Below, piece after piece: positions 25,528 to 33,074 of a stretch of DNA of 64,000 nt (position 1 is its first letter; each line of letters starts with the position of its first letter). The DNA comes from Ascidiaceihabitans sp034111945 (GTDB lineage Bacteria > Pseudomonadota > Alphaproteobacteria > Rhodobacterales > Rhodobacteraceae): positions 1 through 64,000 of the forward strand of contig JBLHSG010000024.1 in NCBI GenBank assembly GCA_047626725.1, read 5' to 3'. Below the pieces are notes generated by a model. That model made no database searches, was not told the DNA's origin, and saw only the letters and a program-made list of their open reading frames with translations. The position numbers were made by a program, and so were the translations under genes.

Positions 25528-26771
25528 TCGAAAATTCAGTGTTCAAAGACGATCGTAAACTGACCTATCTGAACGCAAAAGGCGCGGATAAACCTCTTAT
25601 CAGTCCCGTCGCGGATGACGTGCTCGAGCGCGCCCGCGCTTACCGTTTGGGCCGGCTTAGGGCACAGCTGGATAAATCCGAATGCGCGGCCATGCTGCTT
25701 TATGATCCTTGCAACATTCGCTACGCTTTTGATTGCTCTAATATGCAAGTCTGGACGCTGCACAATCCGATGCGTTATGCCCTGATCCTTGCTGGTGGGC
25801 CCGCAATCATGTTCGAATTCAAAGGCTGCATGCACCAAAGCAAAGACCTGCCCGGCATTGACGAATTGCGCATGGCCAAGACGTGGATGTTCATGGCGTC
25901 GGGTGATAAAGTCGAGGCCGCCACCGCCGATTGGGCCAATGAAATCGCCGATCTTGTCACCCGATATGGCGGCGGCAATACGCGGATTGCTTGCGATACG
26001 CTGGACGGCAGCGGCGTTCACGCACTAGCGGCGCGCGGGCTAACATACGTTGAAGGCAGCCAGTTCACTGAAATTGCACGCTCCATTAAATCGGCAGATG
26101 AAATCGAACTGATGCGTTGGACAATCCGCGTCTGTGAGGCAGGCATGGCGCGCATCTATGATCACTCCGTGCCGGGCGTTACTGAACGCGAGCTGTGGGC
26201 GCATCTTCACTTTGAAAACGCGCGATCCGGCGGTGATTGGCTTGAGACCAAATTACTGACCTGTGGGCCGCGTACAAACCCGTGGTATCAGGAATGTTCT
26301 GACCGCCCCTGCCAACAAGGAGAGATGATTTCCTTTGATACAGACATGATCGGCCCTTACGGATATTGCGCCGATCTTTCGCGGTCTTGGACCTGCGGGT
26401 TTACGGAGATGACTGAGACGCAGCGGCGGTTGTACGACAAGGCGCGCGCACAAATTCATCACAACCTTGCGCTGGTAAAACCGGGAATGACCTTTGATGA
26501 GTTCAACGCCAAAAGCTGGCGCATACCTGACCGCCACCTGCCCTATCGCTATTCGCTCGCCGCGCATGGGGTTGGCATGGCCGATGAATGGCCGGTCATA
26601 CCGCTGCATGCTGATTGGAGCCCCGGTGCGATGTCTGGGCAGTTTGAACAGGGCATGGTTATTTGTATCGAAAGCTTGATCGCCGAAGACCGAACGGAAG
26701 GCATCAAATTAGAGACACAGGTGTTGGTGACGGCGACAGGGTGCGAACGACTGGATAGTTTTCCGCTGTGA
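25524..26771 (+). CDS. M24-fold metalloenzyme, DddP-like (DMSP lyase or related)
   Basis: 415 residues, GTG start overlapping the oxygenase stop by 4 bp. N-terminal creatinase-like domain with CNIRYAFDCSNMQVWTLHNP, then a pita-bread domain. Candidate metal ligands are D272, D274, D284, H348, E383 and E397, with D354 in HGVGMADEW at the place of the catalytic Asp described for DddP. Blocks such as CGPRTNPWYQEC and IKLETQVL are also DddP-like. It is shorter at the N-terminus than DddP. Either it cleaves DMSP to DMS and acrylate or it is a paralogue acting on the hydroxylated product of the partner oxygenase. Xaa-Pro peptidase activity is less likely. Confidence 0.8.
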   Translation: MIENSVFKDDRKLTYLNAKGADKPLISPVADDVLERARAYRLGRLRAQLDKSECAAMLLYDPCNIRYAFDCSNMQVWTLHNPMRYALILAGGPAIMFEFKGCMHQSKDLPGIDELRMAKTWMFMASGDKVEAATADWANEIADLVTRYGGGNTRIACDTLDGSGVHALAARGLTYVEGSQFTEIARSIKSADEIELMRWTIRVCEAGMARIYDHSVPGVTERELWAHLHFENARSGGDWLETKLLTCGPRTNPWYQECSDRPCQQGEMISFDTDMIGPYGYCADLSRSWTCGFTEMTETQRRLYDKARAQIHHNLALVKPGMTFDEFNAKSWRIPDRHLPYRYSLAAHGVGMADEWPVIPLHADWSPGAMSGQFEQGMVICIESLIAEDRTEGIKLETQVLVTATGCERLDSFPL

Positions 26772-26861
26772 TCAAGTGCGGGCTTTCACATTACCATGGC
26801 GAATGTCCTGCTTCTGAAATTTGGGAAATGGCCCCGAAAACTGGACTCTTTGACATTTCTT

Positions 26862-27767
26862 CTAAGGCGAAACTTGTGATTTGATTGTGAACTCGCCGAT
26901 TGAAACTGCTTTTAAAAGAGCTGTTTCTGCGGCCTTGATGACGTTTGTTCTGGGCGAGTCGACGCGGCTGACAAGTCCGAGCAAACGACTAGGGCCGTCA
27001 TCTCCCAAAGGTATGCGTTTTAGGGGGAAATGATGGCTTTCAGTGATGCATCTTTGTGGCACGATTGAAATGCCAAGTTCAGCTGCAACCATGCTGGAAA
27101 TTGCTTCAAGTCCCTCCAGCTCCATCACGTCATTAACTACGATTTCATTGCTTTGCAGCCAGGCTTCGATTTGCCGGCCCACAACCGCATCCCGATTGAA
27201 ACGAATAAACGGTTGGGTTTGCAAAAGCTCCATTGGCGACAAATCTTCGGTGCTTTCAGCGGCAAGGAGCACCAGTTCCTCGACTGCGATTTTGGAAAAA
27301 CTCAGCGACCTAGACAACACTTCTGGCTTTGAAATGACGGCAGCATGAATCTGCCCGCGATCAATTTGCAATAACAGCTGGTTGGACAACCCTGGAACAA
27401 TGCGAACCCGAATACTCGGATGCAAAATCTTGAGCTGGGACAAAGCAAGCGGCACAAGCCCGGTCAAAGTCGTGGGCACAGCGCCTAAAATAAGCTCTCC
27501 AGAAATGTCATCGCTAGAACTGACCTTGTCCGCCAGATTGTCATAGGCCGCAACGACCGCTTCGGCCTCACGGACCAAAGCCAGTCCAATCAAAGTCAGT
27601 TTCGGAGATCTATGGGAGCGCTCAAATAGATCCAAATTCCACGATGATTCCAAATTTCGCATTTGTTGACTGACGGCAGCGGGCGTTAAATTTTCGGACT
27701 CAGCGGCAGCACGAAAACTACCATGCCGGTGAATAGAAATTAGGGTGCGTAGTGCACGAATGCTCAT
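26862..27767 (-). CDS. LysR-family transcriptional regulator
   Basis: 301 residues from ATG 27767 (AGGGA 8 bp upstream): wHTH SFRAAAESENLTPAAVSQQMRNLE and effector domain with GELILGAVPTTLTGLVP. An upstream in-frame ATG (27824) adds a non-family stretch and has no ribosome binding site. It is divergent from the TauD-like gene with an AT-rich 152-bp gap, so it probably controls the TauD-like/alcohol dehydrogenase pair. Confidence 0.9.
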   Translation of the reverse strand: MSIRALRTLISIHRHGSFRAAAESENLTPAAVSQQMRNLESSWNLDLFERSHRSPKLTLIGLALVREAEAVVAAYDNLADKVSSSDDISGELILGAVPTTLTGLVPLALSQLKILHPSIRVRIVPGLSNQLLLQIDRGQIHAAVISKPEVLSRSLSFSKIAVEELVLLAAESTEDLSPMELLQTQPFIRFNRDAVVGRQIEAWLQSNEIVVNDVMELEGLEAISSMVAAELGISIVPQRCITESHHFPLKRIPLGDDGPSRLLGLVSRVDSPRTNVIKAAETALLKAVSIGEFTIKSQVSP

Positions 27768-27919
27768 TCCAGTGTCCCTTTTTGGTGAATGGAGGCCCAT
27801 CCTGTCACGCCCTTTGATAAACAAGTTCTTATGTTTTAATCAATTTATTTTCGTTTTTATTAAGGCAAGCTTACCATTAGCCTACCGATATTACTCAGAT
27901 GAAAAATGATGGAGTTCTC

Positions 27920-28768
27920 ATGGTTGCCTTAAAAACAAACGAATATGAGTTGATCGTTGCCAAGCCGTTTTCACCAAATCTTGGCGCTGAAATTTACGGT
28001 GTTGATCTAAGCCAAAGCATTCCTGACGATCAATTCGCAGAGATCAAGGATGCGTTTCTCAAGTATCAGGTTCTGTTTTTCAAAGAGCAAAAGGAAATCC
28101 CGCCAGAGCAACATGTGATACTTGGAAAACGGTTTGGGCCTTTGCACGCGCACCCTGCTGCCCCGACCATGATCGGCCATCCAGAGATTTTTGAGATCCA
28201 CGCAACCAAGGATTCAAAAGTAGCGAATGGTGAATTTTGGCACTCCGATGTTTCTTGCGATGAAACCCCGCCACTGGGCACCATGCTGCAAATCCATATC
28301 GCACCGCCGTGTGGTGGCGACACGATGTTCAACGATATGTATGCCGCCTACGACGATTTATCTGACCCCATCAAAACGATGGTCGACGGCCTGTCTGCGC
28401 TGCACAGCTCTGAACATATTTACAAAGGAAGATACAGTGACCGCGGCAAGCAGGACGCCGATATCGACTGCCCCGAAGCGGTTCATCCTATCGTGCGAAC
28501 CCATCCTGATACCGGCAGGAAATCGTTGTTTGTGAACCGTACATTTACAACAAAAATATTAGGGCTTTCAGAAAGCGAAAGTGACGCCCTTCTTGAAATG
28601 CTATTGGTACATGCGGAACATATTAGGTACCAAATACGCTTTCGTTGGACGTTGAATGATATGGCATTCTGGGACAATCGATGCTGTATGCACCGCGCGA
28701 TTTGGGATTATTGGCCAGAGGAACGCAAAGGCAGACGCGTGACCATAAAAGGCGACAGACCTGTATAA
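27920..28768 (+). CDS. TauD/TfdA-family 2-oxoglutarate-dependent dioxygenase
   Basis: 282 residues. Iron ligands H108-x-D110 (FWHSDVSCDETPP) and H258 (CCMHRAIWDYW), with Arg residues 269-273 for 2-oxoglutarate. N-terminus LGAEIYGVDLSQSIPDDQ is typical of taurine dioxygenase relatives. ATG 27920 has GGAG 5 bp upstream; ATG 27899 is an alternative. The family removes sulfite from taurine, or ether groups, or hydroxylates small acids. No sulfonate transporter is adjacent, so the substrate stays open. Followed 53 bp later by a zinc alcohol dehydrogenase, which could oxidise its product. Confidence 0.88.
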   Translation: MVALKTNEYELIVAKPFSPNLGAEIYGVDLSQSIPDDQFAEIKDAFLKYQVLFFKEQKEIPPEQHVILGKRFGPLHAHPAAPTMIGHPEIFEIHATKDSKVANGEFWHSDVSCDETPPLGTMLQIHIAPPCGGDTMFNDMYAAYDDLSDPIKTMVDGLSALHSSEHIYKGRYSDRGKQDADIDCPEAVHPIVRTHPDTGRKSLFVNRTFTTKILGLSESESDALLEMLLVHAEHIRYQIRFRWTLNDMAFWDNRCCMHRAIWDYWPEERKGRRVTIKGDRPV

Positions 28769-28821
28769 CCGTTACAATACTCGTGTCGAAAATCGGATGA
28801 ACGAACGTCAAGGATGATAAA

Positions 28822-29856
28822 ATGCGCGCAGCAGTGGTCAGAAACTTCAACGAAGATCTATCGATAGAAACTGCTCCTGATCCGATTTGTCCGGACAACG
28901 GCGTGGTGCTCGAAGTTGCGGCCTGCGGTGTCTGTCGATCAGACTATCATGGCTGGACGGGCGGACATCCAAAAGTCCAGAATGGGTCGATTTTGGGCCA
29001 CGAATACTGCGGGACCGTCGTTGAGGCGGGTCCATTGGCGCAACACAAAATCGGTGACCGCCTGATCGCACCTTTCATCCTTGGCTGCGGCAGCTGTGCG
29101 GCCTGCCACACTGGCGTATCGAACACCTGCGCCCAACAAATCGTACCCGGTTTTGGCGCGCCCGGGGCCTACGCAGAATACGTGGCCGTGCCCTATGATC
29201 ACAACCTTGTTCACCTTCCGGAGTCCATGTCGCCTGCCCTTGCTGCCGGTCTTGGCTGTCGCGTGACCACGGCATGGCATGCCTTAACGGACCGCGCCGA
29301 TGTAAAGGCCGGGGAATGGGTGGCTGTGCACGGAACCGGCGGCATCGGCCTGTCGGTATTGCTTTTGGCCAAGATGTTGGGGGCGCAGGTCGTGGTCGTT
29401 GATATTGTCGAAGAAAAATTGGAACACGCAGTTCAACACGGTGCAGATGCCACTGTGAACGCATCCAAGGTCGATGTGGCCAGCGCAATTCATGACATCA
29501 CGGGCGGCGGGGCGCAGGTCTCAATCGAAGCACTTGGCATCGAGGCGACCACCAACGCGTCCATAGAATGCCTCGCGATACTTGGCCGGCACGTTCAGGT
29601 GGGCATGCCGTCAGGAAGTGGTCAGATGCAAATAAACATGCGTGCAATTTACGCCAAGCAGCTTGCGTTCTTTGGGACGCGCGGCATGCCGTCTTGGAAA
29701 TATCCACGCCTTTTGGGAATGATTGAACGTGGTGATGTGGATATTCGTCCGATGGTCGCAAGAGAGATTCCATTGTCCGGCGCGAGTGCGGAACTTCGCG
29801 CCATGAATGGCCCGACATCGCCCGGTACCGCGGTCATCACGGATTTGCGGACTTAA
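28822..29856 (+). CDS. Zinc-dependent medium-chain alcohol dehydrogenase
   Basis: 344 residues. Catalytic zinc site CGVCRSDYHGW and GHEYCGTVVEAG, structural zinc cluster CGSCAACHTGVSNTC, Rossmann motif HGTGGIGLSVLLLAK. The enzyme oxidises an alcohol or reduces an aldehyde with NAD(P). Same strand and close to the TauD-like gene; the pair can be an oxygenase plus dehydrogenase pathway. ATG is preceded by AAGGATGATAAA. Confidence 0.93.
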   Translation: MRAAVVRNFNEDLSIETAPDPICPDNGVVLEVAACGVCRSDYHGWTGGHPKVQNGSILGHEYCGTVVEAGPLAQHKIGDRLIAPFILGCGSCAACHTGVSNTCAQQIVPGFGAPGAYAEYVAVPYDHNLVHLPESMSPALAAGLGCRVTTAWHALTDRADVKAGEWVAVHGTGGIGLSVLLLAKMLGAQVVVVDIVEEKLEHAVQHGADATVNASKVDVASAIHDITGGGAQVSIEALGIEATTNASIECLAILGRHVQVGMPSGSGQMQINMRAIYAKQLAFFGTRGMPSWKYPRLLGMIERGDVDIRPMVAREIPLSGASAELRAMNGPTSPGTAVITDLRT

Positions 29857-29979
29857 ATTAGTGCGTCGGTAAGGTAGGTGCATCGATCACACGGGCCACG
29901 CTGGATGCTGCAAAATCCGCAAAACCGTGCGCACACTTACGGTAAGAGCCGACAAATTCCAATACGTGGTGGGGGGGAA

Positions 29980-30056
29980 TGGTACCACCTCCTGGTCTCG
30001 AACCAGGGACCTCCTGATCCACAATCAGGCGCTCTAACCAACTGAGCTAAGGCGGC
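29980..30056 (-). tRNA. tRNA-His (GTG)
   Basis: Full cloverleaf on the minus strand: acceptor GCCGCCT/AGGTGGT, D arm GCTC...GAGC, anticodon arm CCTGA-TTGTGGA-TCAGG with anticodon GTG, T arm CCTGG-TTCGAGA-CCAGG, discriminator A and encoded CCA (29982-29980). The base before the acceptor is T, so the usual G-1 is not encoded, and A73 replaces C73, as in many alphaproteobacteria. Confidence 0.97.
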
Positions 30057-30242
30057 ACTAAGGGGGGATTTAACCGCACCTTTCAACAAATGCAAGACCA
30101 TCAAAAGCGATAAATACGCCCCTGCCCCATCAAATCGCTGCCAAATGCACGATCGGCATGGCTGTGGCGCGTCGCGGCCCTTGCATCGCTTGCGTTTCAT
30201 ACCCCAGATGGCTACCCATCCCTATCAGAAAAAGGGATCAGC

Positions 30243-30428
30243 ATGGGTATCAATAGCGAACGCGACGTCGAAGCAAACATGCAAATCGGGCCAACCGATC
30301 AAGGCATGGTGCGGATTTTCATCGAATCAAAAGGCGTCGAAGTCCCGATGGATTTTGAACCCGAAGAAGCCGAAGAAATTGCCGAAGAAATTCTGGCAGC
30401 GGCAGCCGCGGCACGGATCGTCAAATAA
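30243..30428 (+). CDS. Small conserved protein, DUF6324 type
   Basis: 61 residues with AAAAGGGA 6 bp before the ATG. The sequence (MQIGPTDQGMVRIFIESKG, then an acidic EPEEAEEIAEEILAAAAAAR helix) resembles the short alphaproteobacterial DUF6324 proteins. One beta hairpin plus a long acidic helix is expected. Cytoplasmic, function unknown. Convergent with mmcB, 27 bp apart. Confidence 0.78.
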   Translation: MGINSERDVEANMQIGPTDQGMVRIFIESKGVEVPMDFEPEEAEEIAEEILAAAAAARIVK

Positions 30429-30455
30429 ATCTGTCGGATTGCACAAACCGCAAAA

Positions 30456-30923
30456 TCAAAAGTTGATCCCGGCACCGGGGTCGCGAAAGGCTTGCAGCCG
30501 ACGCGCGGCATGGGTGGCAAATTTCTGCACCATCACGCGGCGCCGTGCTGCTGCTAGCCGGTCTTCGGGGGCCATGCGCACCACTTCGCCGTCGTACGCA
30601 TCGGCGATGATCAGGCCAGTGTCGTCGGGCAATAATTCCAACGGAAACTCCGAATCAACTGCCCAGAAAAACCGGTCGCACCATTCCAGATAGCCCTGCC
30701 ATTTGCTGTCTGTTTGAAAATCCGCGCGGCTGGATTTGCATTCAACAATCCAGATTTCGCCTTTGGCTGTCAGTGCAATCACATCGACACGCAGACCACG
30801 GGTTGGCACAAATTCTTCAATAGAAACAAGGCCCAGGCTGGTCAAATGCCGCGCCACCCCACGCGCGAGCTTTTGGCCCGGTGCCATCAATTTCAGGGCG
30901 GTATCAAGGGGGTTCATATCCAT
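30456..30923 (-). CDS. mmcB: MmcB family DNA repair protein (PD-(D/E)XK nuclease-like)
   Basis: 155 residues. RVDVIALTAKGEIWIVECKSS gives the core of a PD-(D/E)xK nuclease: D in RVDVIAL, then E-x-K in VECKS. SKWQGYLEWCDRFFWAVD and the Asp-rich IIADAYDGEVVR block are typical of the MmcB/DUF2161 family, reported in Caulobacter to take part in translesion mutagenesis with ImuAB/DnaE2. Two nearly adjacent ATGs (30923, 30917) are possible starts. Divergent from the ArsR/SRPBCC operon. Confidence 0.87.
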   Translation of the reverse strand: MDMNPLDTALKLMAPGQKLARGVARHLTSLGLVSIEEFVPTRGLRVDVIALTAKGEIWIVECKSSRADFQTDSKWQGYLEWCDRFFWAVDSEFPLELLPDDTGLIIADAYDGEVVRMAPEDRLAAARRRVMVQKFATHAARRLQAFRDPGAGINF

Positions 30924-30969
30924 CGCCCAAACATGAACAAAAGATGAACATAAATCAAGGGATTGATAT

Positions 30970-31011
30970 GATACCAAAAAGTATCCTATATAAATGATAC
31001 CAAACAGTATC
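30970..31011. promoter_or_regulatory. Twin ArsR operators (GATAC-N6-GTATC, two copies)
   Basis: Two 16-bp inverted repeats, GATACCAAAAAGTATC (30970-30985) and GATACCAAACAGTATC (30996-31011), have centres 26 bp apart, and the second one ends 9 bp before the ArsR ATG. This places both on the promoter of the arsR-SRPBCC operon and near the mmcB start on the other strand. Confidence 0.8.
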
Positions 31012-31020
31012 GGATAACCC

Positions 31021-31347
31021 ATGCCACCAAACATCCAAACCGGATTTCGCGCCCTCGCTGACCCGACGCGTCGCGATATTTTACACCTGTTGGCCGACGG
31101 CGAACGCACCATCGCGGGCCTGACATCTCATTTCGACATGACCCGCGCCGCGGTGAAAAAGCATCTAACGGTGCTCAGCGACGGCGGGCTGATCACCACC
31201 CGAACCCAAGGGCGCGAACGCTTGAACGCCCTCGATCCAAACGGGTTTGAACCCTTGCGCGACTGGATCGGGTTTTTCGACCACTTCTGGGATGAAAAAC
31301 TAAGCGGCCTAAAATCTGCAATTGAATCAAAGGACAAGACGTTATGA
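31021..31347 (+). CDS. ArsR-family regulator of SRPBCC operon
   Basis: 108 residues. wHTH with RRDILHLLADGERTIAGLTS and DMTRAAVKKHLTVL (recognition helix), wing LITTRTQGRERLN. The C-terminal FFDHFWDEKLSGL is typical of the ArsR regulators that precede Ahsa1-type SRPBCC genes (SdpR/YdfF-like). No Cys metal site. Twin operators lie right upstream, so it should repress its own operon. The downstream gene starts inside its stop (4-bp overlap). Confidence 0.93.
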   Translation: MPPNIQTGFRALADPTRRDILHLLADGERTIAGLTSHFDMTRAAVKKHLTVLSDGGLITTRTQGRERLNALDPNGFEPLRDWIGFFDHFWDEKLSGLKSAIESKDKTL

Positions 31348-31754
31348 CTGACACAACAATCCGTAAATCCATCTTTGTTGCCGCGCCACCCACAGCCGTT
31401 TGGGCACATCTGACCGACGCCAAATTGCTGGGCACATGGTTTCACCCCGCCGAGGCTGATCTGACCGAAGGCCAGGATTTTAACCTGATCAGTGCCAAAG
31501 ATGGCGCGCGCATGTGCTATGGATCGGTGCAATCTGCGACGCCGCACAGTCACATGAAATGGGCGTTTAGCGTGGGGCCGCTGAATGGTTTGATGACAAC
31601 AGTTGAATGGCACCTGACGCCCACGCACGATGGCACCAACCTGACGCTGGAACACAGTGGATTGCCGGACAATGCCGATGCGATGGGCCTGCTGCTTGCG
31701 CTGGATAAAGGGTGGCACGGATTTCTGGCGGCGCTGTACGACCAAGCGGTTTAA
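31344..31754 (+). CDS. SRPBCC (AHSA1-type) domain protein
   Basis: 136 residues in one START-like domain: IRKSIFVAAPPTAVWAHLTDAKLLGTW opens the fold, HSGLPDNADAM and GWHGFLAALYD close it. Such proteins have a hydrophobic cavity and are usually paired with an ArsR repressor; the ligand is unknown. Translationally coupled to the ArsR gene. A 10-bp-stem hairpin follows the stop. Confidence 0.9.
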   Translation: MTDTTIRKSIFVAAPPTAVWAHLTDAKLLGTWFHPAEADLTEGQDFNLISAKDGARMCYGSVQSATPHSHMKWAFSVGPLNGLMTTVEWHLTPTHDGTNLTLEHSGLPDNADAMGLLLALDKGWHGFLAALYDQAV

Positions 31755-31759
31755 TTCAC

Positions 31760-31791
31760 GCTGTCGCCCTTGCCCTAATGGGGGCGACAGC
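31760..31791 (+). terminator. Perfect 10-bp hairpin after SRPBCC gene, terminator-like
   Basis: GCTGTCGCCC (31760-31769) pairs with GGGCGACAGC (31782-31791) around a 12-nt loop. There is no T-run after it, so it could end transcription only weakly, or belong to the 5' flank of the structured RNA that follows. Confidence 0.5.
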
Positions 31792-31796
31792 CTAGA

Positions 31797-31970
31797 TATG
31801 ACGAGACGGGTTCTGCCCTTCTCGATCATTGGTTACGTTCCAGTGGCCTTAAGCATTTCCGAGGGAGCTGGCTCTGTCTTGGTCCTGGCCTAGTTACCTG
31901 GCACCCACCTGTACATACAGGTCCTCGGGAACACAGAACCAACCGGCCGTGGTGGTTCCCGTCACTTTAT
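31797..31970 (+). ncRNA. ssrS: Structured RNA, probable 6S RNA
   Basis: A noncoding region folds into a long rod. GACGG (31805-31809) pairs with CCGTC (31959-31963); GTTCTG (31810-31815) with CAGAAC (31934-31939); TTTCCGAGG (31856-31864) with CCTCGGGAA (31923-31931); inside, ACCTGT-acat-ACAGGT (31907-31922) forms a hairpin. Between the outer and inner stems lies a large one-sided loop opposite a small AACC...GGTT hairpin, as in the 6S central bubble. Size (about 170 nt) and layout fit alphaproteobacterial 6S RNA, which binds and inhibits sigma-70 polymerase. No SRP, tmRNA or RNase P signature is present. The identification rests on fold and general resemblance, ends are approximate. Confidence 0.6.
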
Positions 31971-32003
31971 TCAAAAGACGCCGATCAAGGGCACAGTTTG
32001 GCC

Positions 32004-32591
32004 CTAACCGGCCCCGACGGCCTTACGCACCATTTGCCAGTATTGGTCCTGCACTTGATCCAGGCGCAAACGACCGCCGCTGCGAAACCAAGTGTTCACA
32101 CCTGTCAGCATCGCGATCACGGCAAAGCTTGCGATCTGGGCATCTGCCACATCCCACGCCCCTGTCGCCTGACCAGCCTCTAGAATTGCGCGCAGCCGTT
32201 CTTCGTATCCGCGCCGCAATCCTTCGATCAACGCGAAATTTGGCTCTGACAGATTGCGCAATTCCATGTAGGCGATGAACACTGCATCGGGGCGTTCGTG
32301 GTGAAATTCGATGTGAAAGCGCACAAACGCCTCTAGCCGCAGGATCGGGGACAGCGCGGCGTCTTGCGGCATCGCGTCCATCAATTCGGCCATGTGCGCC
32401 TGCATCAAATCAAACAAAAGGCTTTGTTTATCAGGCGTGTAGTTATACAGCGCCCCGGCTTGAACCCCGACTTCGCCCGCGATCTGACGCATGGAAACGG
32501 CCGCATAGCCGTGCTCTGCAAACAGGCGCAATGCTGTCTGCCGTACTTTTGGGCCTGTGATGCCCGAATGTGATCCTGCCGTGCGCGCCAT
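32004..32591 (-). CDS. TetR-family transcriptional regulator
   Basis: 195 residues. HTH at the N-terminus (ALRLFAEHGYAAVSMRQIAG, then GVQAGALYNYTPDKQSLL) and a helical ligand domain. In-frame extension upstream to 32789 overlaps the divergent lipoprotein gene and was rejected; ATG 32591 is the family start. A perfect palindrome lies 15 bp upstream, so it is probably autoregulated. Adjacent divergent target could be the lipoprotein gene. Confidence 0.92.
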   Translation of the reverse strand: MARTAGSHSGITGPKVRQTALRLFAEHGYAAVSMRQIAGEVGVQAGALYNYTPDKQSLLFDLMQAHMAELMDAMPQDAALSPILRLEAFVRFHIEFHHERPDAVFIAYMELRNLSEPNFALIEGLRRGYEERLRAILEAGQATGAWDVADAQIASFAVIAMLTGVNTWFRSGGRLRLDQVQDQYWQMVRKAVGAG

Positions 32592-32605
32592 ACCTTTGCT
32601 CTTAA

Positions 32606-32621
32606 CTGAACAGGTGTTCAG
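32606..32621. promoter_or_regulatory. TetR operator palindrome
   Basis: CTGAACAGGTGTTCAG is a perfect inverted repeat with 7-bp arms and a 2-bp centre, between the divergent tetR and lipoprotein genes, close to the tetR start. Size and position fit a TetR operator. Confidence 0.7.
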
Positions 32622-32699
32622 AACCAAGCATGACTTGCACGCGCGCGCCACGTCGTGCATCAAGATGGCAACAAATGGACCCAACTTGGACCCGCCCCA

Positions 32700-32987
32700 A
32701 TGCGCCCAATCGCTCTTGCTATGATCCTGACCCTTGCGGCCTGTACCCAGTTTCCTGAACTGGACAGCGCGGTCACGCACAGCGGTCAAAACGCCAAGTA
32801 TCCCGATTTGGTGCCTGTCGATCGTTTGTTAAACGCCGCCACACCCCGAAATGGCACGCCGGAGCAAACCGTTGATACGCTGAACGCCCGCATCAATGCC
32901 CTGCGCAATCGGGCCAATCGTTTGCGTGGCACTGTTGTTGATGCCCCGACCCGTACACGCATGCGAAATGGCATCGCTGATACGTGA
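32700..32987 (+). CDS. Small outer-membrane lipoprotein
   Basis: 95 residues from ATG 32700: signal peptide MRPIALAMILTLAACTQF with lipobox LAAC (Cys15). The mature part has a short conserved stretch (YPDLVPVDRLLNAATP) and an arginine-rich coil (NARINALRNRANRLRG). This resembles small hypothetical lipoproteins found upstream of hom in Rhodobacterales. Function unknown. An in-frame ATG upstream would bury the signal peptide and was discarded. Confidence 0.75.
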   Translation: MRPIALAMILTLAACTQFPELDSAVTHSGQNAKYPDLVPVDRLLNAATPRNGTPEQTVDTLNARINALRNRANRLRGTVVDAPTRTRMRNGIADT

Positions 32988-33074
32988 ATTGCCGCGTTGC
33001 ATGGGGGCCGCGAACCCGCTACACGCGGCAATCGAATAACCACCTAATTGCCCGTTTACCTAAGGATTTCTGAT

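Noticed and set aside
29937..30200. Open frame across tRNA-His
   Set aside because: Contains the whole tRNA; translation contains tRNA-derived residues only.
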